Source: Zoroaster sp. YZ-2022
Lineage: Eukaryota > Echinodermata > Asteroidea > Forcipulatida > Zoroasteridae
Direction of reading: 5' to 3'
DNA length: 64,000 nt
Assembly: GCA_029582265.1 (NCBI GenBank)
Contig: CM055837.1
Location: forward strand, 17,699,967 to 17,763,966
Of the stretch, positions 34,561-45,010 are shown in pieces. Numbering within the stretch: position 1 is the stretch's first letter; every line of letters begins with the position of its first letter. The notes beneath the pieces are model-generated. The model was not told the origin of the DNA. It saw nothing but the letters and a program-made list of their open reading frames with translations, and did not search any database. Made by a program: the position numbers and the translations under genes.

Positions 34561-35336
34561 GGGAGTTTCGTCAACTGAATGAGGCGGTTGAAGGTAAATT
34601 GAGTAATTAAGGTAAATTGAGTAATTAAAGTAAATTGAGTAATTAAGCTACATGTATATTGTTTGTGGGTTGAGACATCTGCGTGTACTCTAAGCATGCA
34701 GCAAGTGATTTTCACTACGCGTTCACACACATGGACAGTGTACTGAAGTCATGCATCATGTACCATACTTCAAGCCTATACGCCCAGCGACGACCGCTTC
34801 CTACAAGTCATTGTGCAAGTATGTGCATGCACGTAGCGTCGCGGCCATTATGAGCTGTCAATCGGCTACATAGTTTTGGCCTTCTCTTGAAGAATTGAGG
34901 CTTAACCTGAACTAACCTGTTTAACGTTCAAATACCTCAACCATTTGAGGAAATCCATACAGTTATAAATGGGCCAGGTACAAAACAAAACTCCCATAGG
35001 CCTATTACCAAACAATAATGTAAGAAAGACAAAATACGGTACCCATTAAAAAGTAATATTTTTTTGCAATTTACATACAATAGAGGTAAACCATTTAGTC
35101 CTATACCTCACAAGTATGTAAAATTTTATCTAACTGACATTTATCTACAAGTTAGGTAAATATAGGTAAATAAAATTACCCAATATCGCAGTAATACGTT
35201 ATACAACTGTTAGGTAACATTTTACCCAACACCTGTTTGGTGAAGTTTTACTTAATTATTAGGAGGTTCACCGGGAACATCTAAAACAGGGTAAGATTTT
35301 ACACAACCTGTGCAATTTTGTTTTCTCTGTGTGTAG
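34561..35336. other. unassigned DNA
   Basis: GGTAAATTGAGTAATTAA is repeated three times in tandem at 34591-34645 (17-18 bp unit). The rest shows no gene. Repeated GGTAAAT and TTTTACC words at 35080-35320 suggest an old inverted-repeat element. Confidence 0.45.
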
Positions 35337-35632
35337 TAGTGCTGGGAGTTACCGGTTAGTTCGCTAACCGTTTAACCGAATCTTTCACGGTCGGTTAACC
35401 GGTTTACTGAATGTTGGCACCTGGCACAAAGTGTATATTTTCAGTCAAAAAGTATCATTAATGATTGCAATGATTGTTTGATAACCAATGCGACAAGAAA
35501 GTCTAGACAACAAAAAGGGCGGCAATTTCTTCCAAAATTGTTAAATCGTATTTTACTATTTTTTAAATATTGGTTTTGTTAGCCGGTTATAGTGCAGGCA
35601 GTTTCGGTCGGTTAACCGGTTAACTGTTACAT
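35337..35632. mobile_element. GTGCTGGGA-ended hAT-like relic
   Basis: TAGTGCTGGGAGTTACCGGT starts the copy and TTTCGGTCGGTTAACCGGTT closes it. Other copies lie at 37766-38078 and 62500-62652, and the last ends TCCCAGCACTA, which gives the complementary tip. No target duplication was secured. Confidence 0.68.
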
Positions 35633-36315
35633 CACGCATATCGGCGTGTTAAAGAGCCTATGAATTTATGAAACGCATTCTTATTAAGATACATTTGTAA
35701 GCACTTTTTATCCATTCTTCTTGACAGTTAAAAAAAAAGTGAAGTAATGTTTTGATTTTATAGAAAGAGCAGCTTTGCGAATCGATGCTATAATTAGGAT
35801 ATGCATGGATAATTTTAATCATTTAATTGTGCACTCAATCTTAACTTAATAGGCCCGTGTCTATAATGTTTTTTATTTTATTTAAATTTTTTTATTTAGT
35901 AGCATAATTTTTTTCTTCAAAATATACAAAGGGGCTATGAAGTGCAATTTTATTTAGATAATTTAAGCAATATCCATTCTTCTGGACAGTTTAAAGGTCC
36001 TAGGAAATAGAAATTTTTAACAGTGAAAACAATAAAGTATACCTATTGGAACATATATTTGTCATTTGTCTATTTTATCCCCGCCCCTTTGCACCATTAA
36101 AAAAATAAATTCTGAAATTAGGGGGGCGCCACGCTCCTCCCCTACCTCCTCATTATCATATTATAATCCGCAAATCCGTGACGTAGACCTAGGAAGGTCC
36201 AGCACTGCCTGCGATGAAGTTTCAGTCAAGTCGTACTCAAAACCACTGAAGTTGATGTGTCATATTAGATCTTCTTTTCAGCTAAATTTAGTAGATATCC
36301 CACATTTTTTGGGAA

Positions 36316-36650
36316 ATGCCTTGTAGGTGTGTTGTTGCTGGGTGTAGCAACACCACAAAGGAAGGTGTCAGCCTTCACCGATTTCCACCAGACCCTAAAT
36401 ACAGGCGAATTTGGACGGCGAGTGTGAAGCTGACCAGGGCGAAATGGTCAGGACCAACGGAGCACTCTATGATATGTAGCGCTCACTATGAGCCAACATG
36501 CTTTGACCGGGGTCTCCAGAGCCAGTTTGGCATGAGATTTAAAGCCATGCTGCGCCCTGATGCAGTACCAACAATATTTCCCTTAAGTCAGAAGGCCAAG
36601 AAACGTCCAGAAAAGAAAAGAGTAGCTTCCTTGAAGCGAAAAGTCTCAGG
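36316..36650 (+). CDS. THAP-domain exon (5' coding exon, partial)
   Basis: The exon opens with ATG and MPCRCVVAGCSNTTKEG. It carries the C2CH THAP zinc-finger signature: C5 and C10, a 43-residue gap, then C54 and H57 in CSAHYEPTCF. Other family landmarks are HRFP (21-24), W33, and AVPTIF at 83-88, which closes the roughly 90-residue domain. A lysine/arginine-rich tail (about 93-110, KAKKRPEKKRVASLKRK) could be a nuclear localisation signal. The frame is left through a strong splice donor, GG|GTAAGT, at 36650/36651, after 111 codons plus two bases. No following exon is recognisable within the enclosing element. THAP domains bind DNA in transposases and in host proteins derived from them. Position between TTAA-flanked inverted tips favours a transposase DNA-binding exon; a host THAP gene starting here is the alternative. 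Confidence 0.82.
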
Positions 36651-36656
36651 GTAAGT
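36651..36656 (+). promoter_or_regulatory. splice donor of the THAP exon
   Basis: GTAAGT follows CTCAGG and matches the consensus 5' splice site. Read through, the frame reaches TAA at once, which supports splicing here. Confidence 0.7.
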
Positions 36657-37765
36657 TGCTTTGTTTTCCGTGTAACTTACATGTGTATGTGCACCCACAA
36701 GCAATAGGCTTATTACTAACGTTAGAGGTCGATTGTTACACTTCGCACACCACATTAACGCTAAAAATGTCGTTTCATTGTGAAGTCACTGAAGATGTCA
36801 TTGTACAATTCTTTGACAATGTTAATTATGTGTGTGATTTTTGGATCTTGTTTCAAAATCATCGAGTGCAGAATTATGTTTTGAAACGGTCATAACGACA
36901 GCTTACACAATTCACCAATGACTCCTGGCCATGTGTATCCATGCCATTGATTCGACGGGGCCTTGCGCTTCGTTTTACGGTAGAGCCTACAGTACAGATT
37001 TATCGGTGCTATACGGTCATGTTTACTATGCAACTTGCAAGTCGTGTGCACATACACTGTACATGTGTACGTTGCGCACAGTTTATGACCCTTTTTTATA
37101 ATCCCACGGTTTAACCATGGAGCAACTAAACACAATGGCAACATTGGTGCCTAACATTGGAGCTTAGTTTATTCATGGTTTATTGCTCCTAGGTCTACGT
37201 CACGAACAGCGCCACCGCGCGTTGGGCAGCATTTGAAATTAGATGAGGCAATTTTTGTAAAAATCAAATTAAAAATAATTAGCCCAATCCAGACATAAAT
37301 TAAACGTAAAATCGTTTTTTATTCATATAAATTGATAAAATAACAAAAGAAAATAAATAAGCACAATTTGACTCTTCCTAGGACCTTTAAACAAAAAGAG
37401 CAGCTTTGCGAATCGATTTGACAAGAACTGTTGTCGTGTTGCGAGATATATTTTATGCTTCCTGTTCATTGTGTAGTATATAACTGTACTACTGATTAGC
37501 ATTGGATGTAATCAACCGCCCTAAGCACAAATTTGATTTACTCATCGGACAACAAGCTTATTGACGGTGGTGACGTCATATTGACGTGTCAGCCGACCGA
37601 AATTTGATTACAACACAATCTCATGTATATACCTTATATGTAAAACCTTGCCAATTATTTTGTGGTTTTTCAATGCAGCCTTTGAACTGAATTGATTTAT
37701 TAAGAATTAACATCTCGGCCACAAGGCCGATTTGGGTTCAGATCTACATGCACAATAACTGCACA

Positions 37766-38078
37766 GGAGTGCTGGCAGTTACCGGTCAGTTCGCTAACCG
37801 GTTAACCGTATCTCTCATGGTCTGTGAACTGGTTAACCGAAAGTCGGCACCTGGCGGCCACACAAACTAGATCGTCGGCATATGATACAAAATGTGTATA
37901 CATTTTCAATCAAGAAGCATCAATAAATTCCATAATGATTGTTTGATAACAAAAGCGGCATGACAGTCTAAAACAACAAAATGGGCAGCAAATTCTTGTC
38001 AGTTGTCAGTCGTATTTTTGAAATATTGGTTTCGGTTAACCGGTTTAGTGCAGGCACTTTCGGTCGGTTAACCGAATT
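37766..38078. mobile_element. GTGCTGG-ended hAT-like relic, copy 2
   Basis: GAGTGCTGGCAGTTACCGGT and TTTCGGTCGGTTAACCG enclose a body that aligns with 35337-35632 (TTGATAACAAAAGCGGCATG, TTTGAAATATTGGTTTCGGT). Confidence 0.65.
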
Positions 38079-38692
38079 AACATCTCAGCCACAGGGCGGA
38101 ATGGGGTTCACATCTACATACACAAATTACTTACAAAACATAATGAAATGGTCGATTACAACGCTATTTCAAACGGGAAATTAAAATGCATTTAAAATAG
38201 AAAAGTACAAGGATTTTTTTGTTTTTTGTTTTTTCAAATATGGACAACAGAAGTAAGTTGTAGTGAGACAGGAGAGGGGCATGTACCGCCCCCAATATTT
38301 ATAACAGAGGGCGATAATGGGCTCCAAATATTTACCATTTCCCTTAAAAAATATGTAGAACAGTTATTACATTAATATTACACTGTATTTTCTAAAAGAG
38401 ACATCCCAATTTATTAAGACTTTTTTTCTTCTTTCTAATAATCTTTCCATACAATATAACAATTTAAAAGGAACAAACTTTAAAATTCAGGGATTTGGTT
38501 TGAGTTTTAAAATACAAATTAAATATTTAAATTAAAAATTTACCGCTCCATACCACTCCCCCCCCCCCACTCCAAACAGCCTATCGTAAGCAGCAATTAC
38601 ACGATGGGGATTTACATGAGACAGTTCACGTCTGAACCCAACATGTCAGATATAATTCCAACAAAGGAGTCCCATACATTCCCGTCCATAGA
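38079..38692. other. unassigned AT-rich DNA
   Basis: No gene is seen. A run of 10 C lies near 38561. Confidence 0.4.
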
Positions 38693-39298
38693 TGTAAAAA
38701 CGGTGTTTAGAATGTAAAGACATTTCTAAACACTTAGCTTGTACTGACTTTTTTTCACATAAAACATGTTTAGATTGTGCTTTTCTGTGATGTGTGTTTG
38801 AATACTAAATATCATATGAACAGATGTCAAAAAGCTAAGCACGTTTATAGCTTTGTGACATGGGGTGCAATGGCCGGTCGGTTTAGCACATCAGACTTGT
38901 ATTCTGATGGCTGAGTCGTCAGAATGTGGGTTCGAATCCTGGCCGCGACCATGGTACTTGTGTCACTGAGCAAGACACTTCACTATACAGTGCTCCTCTT
39001 CACCCAGGAGTGTAAATGGGTACATGTGAGGGTAGAGGTTGATATTGTGGTTGAAAAAGCTTCTGATGTGCTACGGTAGCTCAGGGCTGTATACTCCCCA
39101 GAGAACTGAGAAAGTTTAAGGATTTATATTGGCCCAGTGACGAGGGATAATAATGTAAAAGTGCCTTGTATCCTTTGGCAATTTGGCGCTCTATAAATCC
39201 AGTTATTATTATGTACAGAGGATGGCCGTTTAGCATTTAAACGCATTCCTAAACGCGTTTATTTTGCATGTGTTTAAATTCTAAACACCGTTTTTACA
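38693..39298. mobile_element. TGTAAAAACGGTG-ended DNA transposon, split by a SINE
   Basis: TGTAAAAACGGTGTTTAGAA on the left is complementary to TTCTAAACACCGTTTTTACA on the right. Inner GTTTAAAT and CATTTAAACGC blocks continue the mirror. About 350 bp of the interior is SINE copy B, so the original element was roughly 250 bp. Confidence 0.78.
38862..39215 (+). mobile_element. tRNA-derived SINE, copy B (near full length)
   Basis: A box TGGCCGGTCGG and B box GGTTCGAATCC are followed by GAGCAAGACACTTCAC, GGGTACATGTGAGGGTAGAG and a 3' end CTCTATAAATCCAGTTATTA. It lies inside the DNA element at 38693-39298. A weak flanking duplication TGTGACA/TGTACA is possible. Confidence 0.85.
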
Positions 39299-39593
39299 GT
39301 GCAGAAACGGCCTCAGATAAACACATCTTCACACCCTCATCTCCTTAAACCCACAACCTCATCAATCAATCTAAGATCTACGTCTACACCTCATCTTCAG
39401 CTAGCAAATGGGTCACGCACCATCACCCGCTACGGCCAATGAGCATTTGCAGTGACCGCCCCTAACACTCTGAAACAGTCACCCTCATCCGTCAAGCTGT
39501 CTCTCAGTTGACTCACACAAACCTCTCTTCAAAACTCATCTTATGTTAATTGCGTAAAACGCTTCGAAACGTCTGTAATTTAATAGGACAGTA

Positions 39594-39797
39594 TCGTCAC
39601 GATCAGAACAGACTTTCAACAGGGCATGGAATTGGTGTATTAGTTTAAGATAAACACACTGACTGAAAATTACTGGCTCATTTATGCAGCAGCAACGGTA
39701 ATATGACCTTATCAGTGGGTATAATTTTTATTCACTGAGTTTATCTAAAACTAGCACTCTGATTCCATGCCCTGTTGATTGTGACAATATTGTCCCT
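39594..39797. mobile_element. family B TTAA MITE
   Basis: TTAA lies on both sides (39590-39593 and 39798-39801). The left tip is TAGGACAGTATCGTCACGAT and the right is GTGACAATATTGTCCCT. The core contains CAGCAGCAACGGTAATATGA. Confidence 0.88.
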
Positions 39798-39921
39798 TTA
39801 AGTGTTATATAAATGTGATACATTATTATTTTATGAAACATCTCAAACCCTCTTATAGGAGTACAGATATACATTGGCCCCCTATGCATATAATTATGTT
39901 GTGTTTTCGTTTACCAGTACA

Positions 39922-40464
39922 CCCCTAACTCCCTAGGCCCATTTGCTTACACATAACCTGAATCCTCCCTAACTCCCTAGGCCCATTTGCTTACACATAA
40001 CCTGAATCCTTCCTAACTCCCTAGGCCCATTTGCTTACACATAACCTGAATCCTTCCTAACTCCCTAGGCTCATTTGCTTACACATAACCTGAATCCTTC
40101 CTAACTCCCTAGGCCCATTTGCTTACACATAACCTGAATCCTCCAAAATCCTTCAGTAGTAAAGCAAGCACATGACATGTATACACACATGTGCTTCTAA
40201 TCTGTGATACATGTACATGGCCAGGGACTCTCCCTGCATGCATGGAGCAATAAACAGTGTCCACTGACCCAAGCACTGACCTTGCAATCACTACAACAAA
40301 CATGGATGTACAGGTACCATGGAAAGGCAAGTATGCCTAATAACCTCAATCCTCCAAAATCCTTCACTTTAGCAAAGAGCATGAAGCATGTAACCTCAAT
40401 CCTTCAAAATCCTTCACTTCATAATTCAGCAAAGAGGATTTTGGCGGATTTGGGAAGGTTAGGG
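39922..40464. mobile_element. CCCTAAC-ended MITE with 5-copy terminal array
   Basis: Five 44-bp units (CCTAACTCCCTAGGCCCATT then TGCTTACACATAACCTGAATC) run from 39924 to 40143, where the copy at 4.15 kb has one. The body and right end (GGATTTGGGAAGGTTAGGG) match that copy. The TTAA flanks are not preserved here. Confidence 0.85.
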
Positions 40465-40469
40465 TTGTA

Positions 40470-41432
40470 AACTAAGCCACAGGCCTATACCAGCGGTGCA
40501 CAATAGAGGATACTTTTTGTATTCACAATGGTGCAACAAATGTTTTTCACTTTTATTTCATTATCCATTAAATACTTGGGGGTTGTGATATGCTGTTGTT
40601 TGATTGCCCAACCCCATTTTGGGAAGGGCGTATGCTACTGGGTGAGTGATAAGATTGTGACCCCCTCCCTCCCTCCCTGGGGAAATAAATCCTGTGTGCG
40701 CCACTCCCGTAAGCCTACACATATTATTCCTTCCATTGAATATCCTATTATTCACTAACGATCCTAATAAACACCTTTATTAATTATATGCTAACCTTGA
40801 AATAACTTGTCAAATGGTACAACTCAACGGCAAAACAACCACAGTATTTCACCCGATTTCAGGGCACAACGCGGGTGCTGTCTCGTATTAACCAGACGAC
40901 ACAGACACCAAGTCTTAAAAAGCATTGACAAGGATGTATTCTTTAGCGTCAAGACGGATTGCATGTGATGAACTGGCAATCTGATTTAAGCCCCTTTACG
41001 CTGTTGTATTCTCAAATAAATACATGATCACAAATTGACATGATTTAAATCTAGTGTACACTTGACGATGGTATCAAACATCCCTTTGAAATATGTAATA
41101 GATGCTATCATTTTAGTAAAGGTACATGTGCCTGACGAGTAGGGGCTGTATTAATAACCACCTTGAGTATATGTTTGTGCATTAAGTATAAGAATATATG
41201 TGTCCATTATAAGGATTATTTTATCAATTTATTATCAATTTATTATCAGTTATGGAGTGTGAAACATGAATACATAATTAAAAGTTGATGTGCGAGACTA
41301 CGTTGCAACACCTCGTGTCCACCTCTGGTTGACGAAACTTATTACTATTTCCCCAGGTCTAAATTTTAAAAATGTCGTGAAAAATGCTCTTTCAATTGTA
41401 AGATCATAAAATCTTCACTGTACATTAATACA
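40470..41432. other. unassigned intergenic DNA
   Basis: No gene or recognised repeat. Confidence 0.4.
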
Positions 41433-41436
41433 TTAA

Positions 41437-41926
41437 AGGTGAGGCACAGCATTGGTAATTTGAAAATAACTACAATTTAGATTTGTAATGTGAAACTTAG
41501 TGTAAAGCTGATGAGGGTATCAATCTTCCCTAGAAATAATTTTGTCTGAGGTGCTGTCACTTTAAGAAAATTTTGCCTTTGAGAAAGAACCTGCTAGGTT
41601 CGAAACGTAAGGCCAATAACTACTATTTTGCATTTATACTACAGGTCCTTTAGGTTTGTAAGCAGTTTGAAACAGCTATAATTCTTTATTTACTTTTAAG
41701 AAAAGTTAAATAATTTCAAATGAATTTTAGGAAAGATTACACTCTTTCCTAAATTCCACGTTAGAAAATCAATACAACAAATATGAATGCATTTCTTTCT
41801 CGTTAACGAAACAGCATTATTAGCTAAGTCTTTCACAGGTTGCTTACTGGTATATCTTGATTCACAGCAGAGAGTAAGCATAATCGTAGAAGCAGTTTTG
41901 CCAACTTTCTAATGATGTACCTTCCG
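41437..41926. mobile_element. AGGGAAGGTAC-type TTAA MITE, complete reference copy
   Basis: TTAA lies at 41433-41436 and 41927-41930. The left tip is AGGTGAGGCACAGCATTGGT and the right is AATGATGTACCTTCCG. The body includes GTGTAAAGCTGATGAGGGTA, CTGAGGTGCTGTCACTTTAA and TCTCGTTAACGAAACAGC. The last 80 bp (TATATCTTGATTCA to the tip) equal one unit of the 81-bp arrays elsewhere, so this copy shows where that unit came from. A foreign segment of about 120 bp with a hammerhead-like motif sits at about 41570-41690. Confidence 0.8.
41575..41614 (+). other. degenerate hammerhead-like motif
   Basis: GAACCTGCTAGGTTC forms a perfect 6-bp hairpin and is followed at once by GAAAC then GT, as in stem II plus the GAAA part of a hammerhead core. 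The 5' core reads TTGAGAA where CUGANGA would be needed, so catalysis is unlikely. Hammerheads of this shape are known in Penelope-like elements. Confidence 0.35.
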
Positions 41927-41930
41927 TTAA

Positions 41931-42536
41931 ACATTCAAACTGATCAAGTTCCAAAACTGTCGAGTGTGATATGTTCTGACGGATAGCCCCGAGAGATGGC
42001 TAATGATAAAACTCACCCGCCATCCAGGGCAGTGTATATTTATCGGCCAATTTCCAAGATCAGATTACATAGCTAGCCTACCAATCATGGACCAGGGCAA
42101 GCAACGAGCACCCAATTACCTAACGGGAAATTGAGACAAGAAGAGCCGACAATGACACGAAGTACATGTACAAGATTCCATGTCCACTGGCGCGTAAAAT
42201 TACTGCACTGAACTGGGACACTCTCGTGAAAGATTGTCTTGGATTGAACCGCTGTACACTATTGGCAATTTCGAGCAGAAAAAACAAACCATAAATAATC
42301 ACAATTTACATAAACACGAAGTAAATGTGCTAATGTTATTAAACATCCTTTGACACTATTTACATAAACTCTATTGTTTTAATGAAAATAAACGATCATA
42401 GTTTGCATAAACATAGTAAATTTGATGATTCACCCCTTAAAATATTGTTCAAATATTAGGCTATCAACTGTTGTATGTAAAACGATGATAATTAATGGTT
42501 TTTCAAGACGTTGTCAGACGGCAATTCCATAATCTC
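41931..42536. other. unassigned intergenic DNA
   Basis: No gene or recognised repeat. Confidence 0.4.
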
Positions 42537-42902
42537 ATTCTTTAAGTATTCCTTTTTTTTCTATAAGGTGAACGCAGTTACAGGGACAATATTGTCACCG
42601 AGCAGAATTTCAACAGGGCATAGAATCGGTATCCTAACGGTCCCGTTATTCTTTAAGTATTCCATTTTTCTGTAAGGTGAACGCACTTACAGGGACAATA
42701 TTGTCACAGAGCAGACTTTCAACAGGGCATGGGATCGGTGTCCTAGTTTAAGATGAACACAGTGACTGAAAATTACTGGCTCATTATTCAGCAGCAACGG
42801 TAATATGACCTTATCATGTGGAGTATTATGTTCAGTCACTGAGTTAATCTAAAACTAGCACTCCCGATTCCATGCCCTGTTGATCGTGACGATGTAGTCC
42901 CT
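42537..42902. mobile_element. family B MITE with 111-bp local duplication
   Basis: A flank-plus-left-tip segment (ATTCTTTAAGTATTCC to about GGGCATAGAATCGGTATCC) is present twice, at 42537 and 42648, an offset of 111 bp. After the second copy the element continues normally to GATCGTGACGATGTAGTCCC. Confidence 0.85.
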
Positions 42903-43089
42903 TGAAGACGGGGTAATTAACGATTGGTACTTGTATTACCTTTACACTTAGTAAAAATTAATATTATTTTGTTTATATTTTTTGAGAATATTATGAAGAA
43001 TGGGCTAATAATCTAGCTCAACAAAGCTTTACGATTGCGATGACGATCAGAGCACGCTTATCAAAACGCAGAGAAGACCCTGTGAAGAC

Positions 43090-43340
43090 CCCAAGGTTTC
43101 TCCCTGAACCACATTCTCGCTTAGCGATAGTTGAGAAACGAGTTGCCCGATATTGGTTCTCGCCTGAACCATAATCTCACTACCGCAAATCGAAACGGTT
43201 ACGAACAGAGCATACTGATCGAAACGTCGAGTTGTAACGACCAGTTCTTTTCAGAACTAATTACTACTCAAAAGAAAAATTTCCCATGGTGTCACCGCAA
43301 ACATTCTTTACTTATCCCTATCCATGCAAAGCTACCAATC
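43090..43340. mobile_element. retroelement-like fragment (TTCTTTTCAGAAC family)
   Basis: GAGAAACGAGTTGCCCGATA, CATACTGATCGAAACGTCGA, CAGTTCTTTTCAGAACTAAT and ATGGTGTCACCGC occur in order, and the same set is found inverted near 59.2-59.4 kb. CGAAACGTC resembles the 3' half of a hammerhead core but CUGANGA is absent. Confidence 0.5.
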
Positions 43341-44037
43341 TTTCAGGTCAAAGTCACCACACTTTCAATAATCATAAAAAACGTTTCTACTAAACGAATT
43401 TAAAGTGACATGTTTTTTTTTGCCTAATAGGTATTTTGATACTGAATATAATTTTGTTAATACAGGGCGTGCCATTTACATGTACTCTAATTATGGTTCA
43501 TGAATATGCACCTCTTAAACTATGAATAATGCATTATTTGTTAGTTGTCGTGTGGGATTTGATATTAAGGACGCTCGGCGGTCATTACCACTGGTTAAGT
43601 GCAGGTTTGGTGAAATTGGTCATGCTTGCTCGGCACTATGTGGTGTCGTGGCTTCCACCAATGTTGTTACTGAAAACAACATAATCATAAATTAGGGAAA
43701 TTGACACGCAAGGGAGACAAAAATATTGATAAATTGTCGTCTCGCCGTTGAAAATTGCCTAGCCAGAAATCCCAGAATAAATCTTCTGGTCGAATGAAGA
43801 ATATACACATTGAATACCAAAGCAGCGACTAATGACATTTTAAATTACACTCGTATGTACTGATGTATTTACTTAAATTGTTTTTTTGCGAAAATGTGTT
43901 TTATAGTGTTAGATTAGAGCCAGGATGTAATCATTATCGAAAGACATAGTTGATGACAGGTTAACATGAAACTTACTAGTTGACAGTTTCAAATATCCCT
44001 TCAAATACGAGGGGCTGTCATTTTACTACAATTAAAA
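43341..44037. other. unassigned DNA
   Basis: No gene is seen. Around 43960-44030 a relic of the AGGGAAGGTAC-type MITE is present (AAACTTACTAGTTGACAGTT). Confidence 0.4.
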
Positions 44038-44350
44038 CCCTCCTACTATAGCTGAACTTTAGTGGCAAATAGTTATAGAGGTCAACATCAGTCAACTGCC
44101 TGTTTTGACTGTTGACCCAAATGTGCACACAGGGGCATTTTGACTGTTTTTAACTGTCATTCTGACCACCCTGAACAATACAAGACAATGCTTTTACCAG
44201 TCAAAAACGGTCGACTCATTTTGACCTATAAATGTACTTACTACATGTAAGGTTTGACAGTGTTTGACTTTTAAGTGCACTATAGATATACCTTGGCAAG
44301 TATATCAACATTTTGACTAATTTTGACCGTTGTAGTAGTAAGAGGGAGGG
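44038..44350. mobile_element. CCCTCCTAC-ended TTAA MITE, copy 1
   Basis: It starts CCCTCCTACTATAGCTG and ends GTAGTAGTAAGAGGGAGGG, with TTAA (plus AA) on the left and TTAA directly on the right. The interior is rich in TTTTGACTGTTGACC-type words. It matches 56755-57063 along its length. Confidence 0.88.
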
Positions 44351-44428
44351 TTAATATTATTATTTCGCATATGAATTTCGTCTTCCAGAAACGTGAATTT
44401 TACGTTGGAATAAATACGAACAATCTTA

Positions 44429-44773
44429 TAATGGAGGCATTTTTAAAGCGCTCTTACACGAGTTATCACAGCGCTGTACATTATTACCCCTGCTCATCAG
44501 GCGCATAAATCATTCCTGAAACCATCTCAACTCACTGGGGAGTATACAGCTCAATTGCTGCCATTTCGGCGCATATGGGCTAATCAAACACAACAACCAA
44601 CTCTGCCCTCACAGGTACCCATTTACCCCTGGGTGGAGAGAAGCAGTTATGGTCAAGTGTCTTGCTCGAGGACACAAGCACCGCGGTTGCGGTCGGGATT
44701 CGAACCCACATTCTGACGACTCAGCCATCAGAACACAAAACCGATGCACTAAACCGTTCGACCATGGCACTCC
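44429..44773 (-). mobile_element. tRNA-derived SINE, copy C
   Basis: In minus orientation the tRNA-like head lies at the right end (B box complement GGATTCGAACCC near 44697, A box near 44760) and the 3' part at the left. AATCTTA flanks it on both sides (44422-44428 and 44774-44780), a short duplication consistent with retroposition. The host sequence around it is a relic of the AGGGAAGGTAC-type MITE (CTCGTTAACGACACAA at about 44808). Confidence 0.87.
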
Positions 44774-44873
44774 AATCTTAATGCATTTGCAGTATTTTCT
44801 CGTTAACGACACAATAAAATAAGCAAGCACTTTTACAGGTTGGATTATAAACAAATCTCCTGATTTGTTATAA

Positions 44874-45006
44874 AAGGGACAATATCGTCACGATCAACAA
44901 GGCATGGAATCGGAATGCTAGTTTTTAGATTAACTCAGTGACTGAAAATAATACCCCGCATGATAAGGTCGTAATACCATTGCTGTTGCATAAATTAGTA
45001 ATTTTC
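44874..45006. mobile_element. family B MITE, left part only
   Basis: AAGGGACAATATCGTCACGA through CATTGCTGTTGCATAAATTA is intact, then the sequence breaks off at TTTTC|TTAA where the next element starts. A matching right part occurs at 46826-46876. Confidence 0.85.
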
Positions 45007-45010
45007 TTAA

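Larger units (their letters stand above)
35995..37386 (+). mobile_element. 1.39-kb TTAA element carrying a THAP exon
   Basis: TTAA lies at 35991-35994 and 37387-37390, and the tips AGGTCCTAGGAA and TTCCTAGGACCT are perfect mirror images. A second mirrored motif, GTGACGTAGACCTAGGA, lies about 185-200 bp inside each end (36178-36194 and, inverted, 37187-37203). The element holds the THAP exon at 36316-36650. It interrupts a repeat whose halves (ATCCATTCTTCTTGACAGTT, AGAGCAGCTTTGCGAATCGA) also occur side by side at 35711-35787. Known biology: TTAA duplication is used by Kolobok and piggyBac, and THAP fingers occur in P-type and some Kolobok transposases. No catalytic DDE segment was found, so the copy is probably non-autonomous. 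Confidence 0.75.

Noticed and set aside
40204..40470. Small frames with MYRYHGKASMPN-like sequence near 4.3, 40.3 and 45.2 kb
   Set aside because: They recur because they are the body of the CCCTAAC MITE; no conserved start or stop pattern indicates coding.
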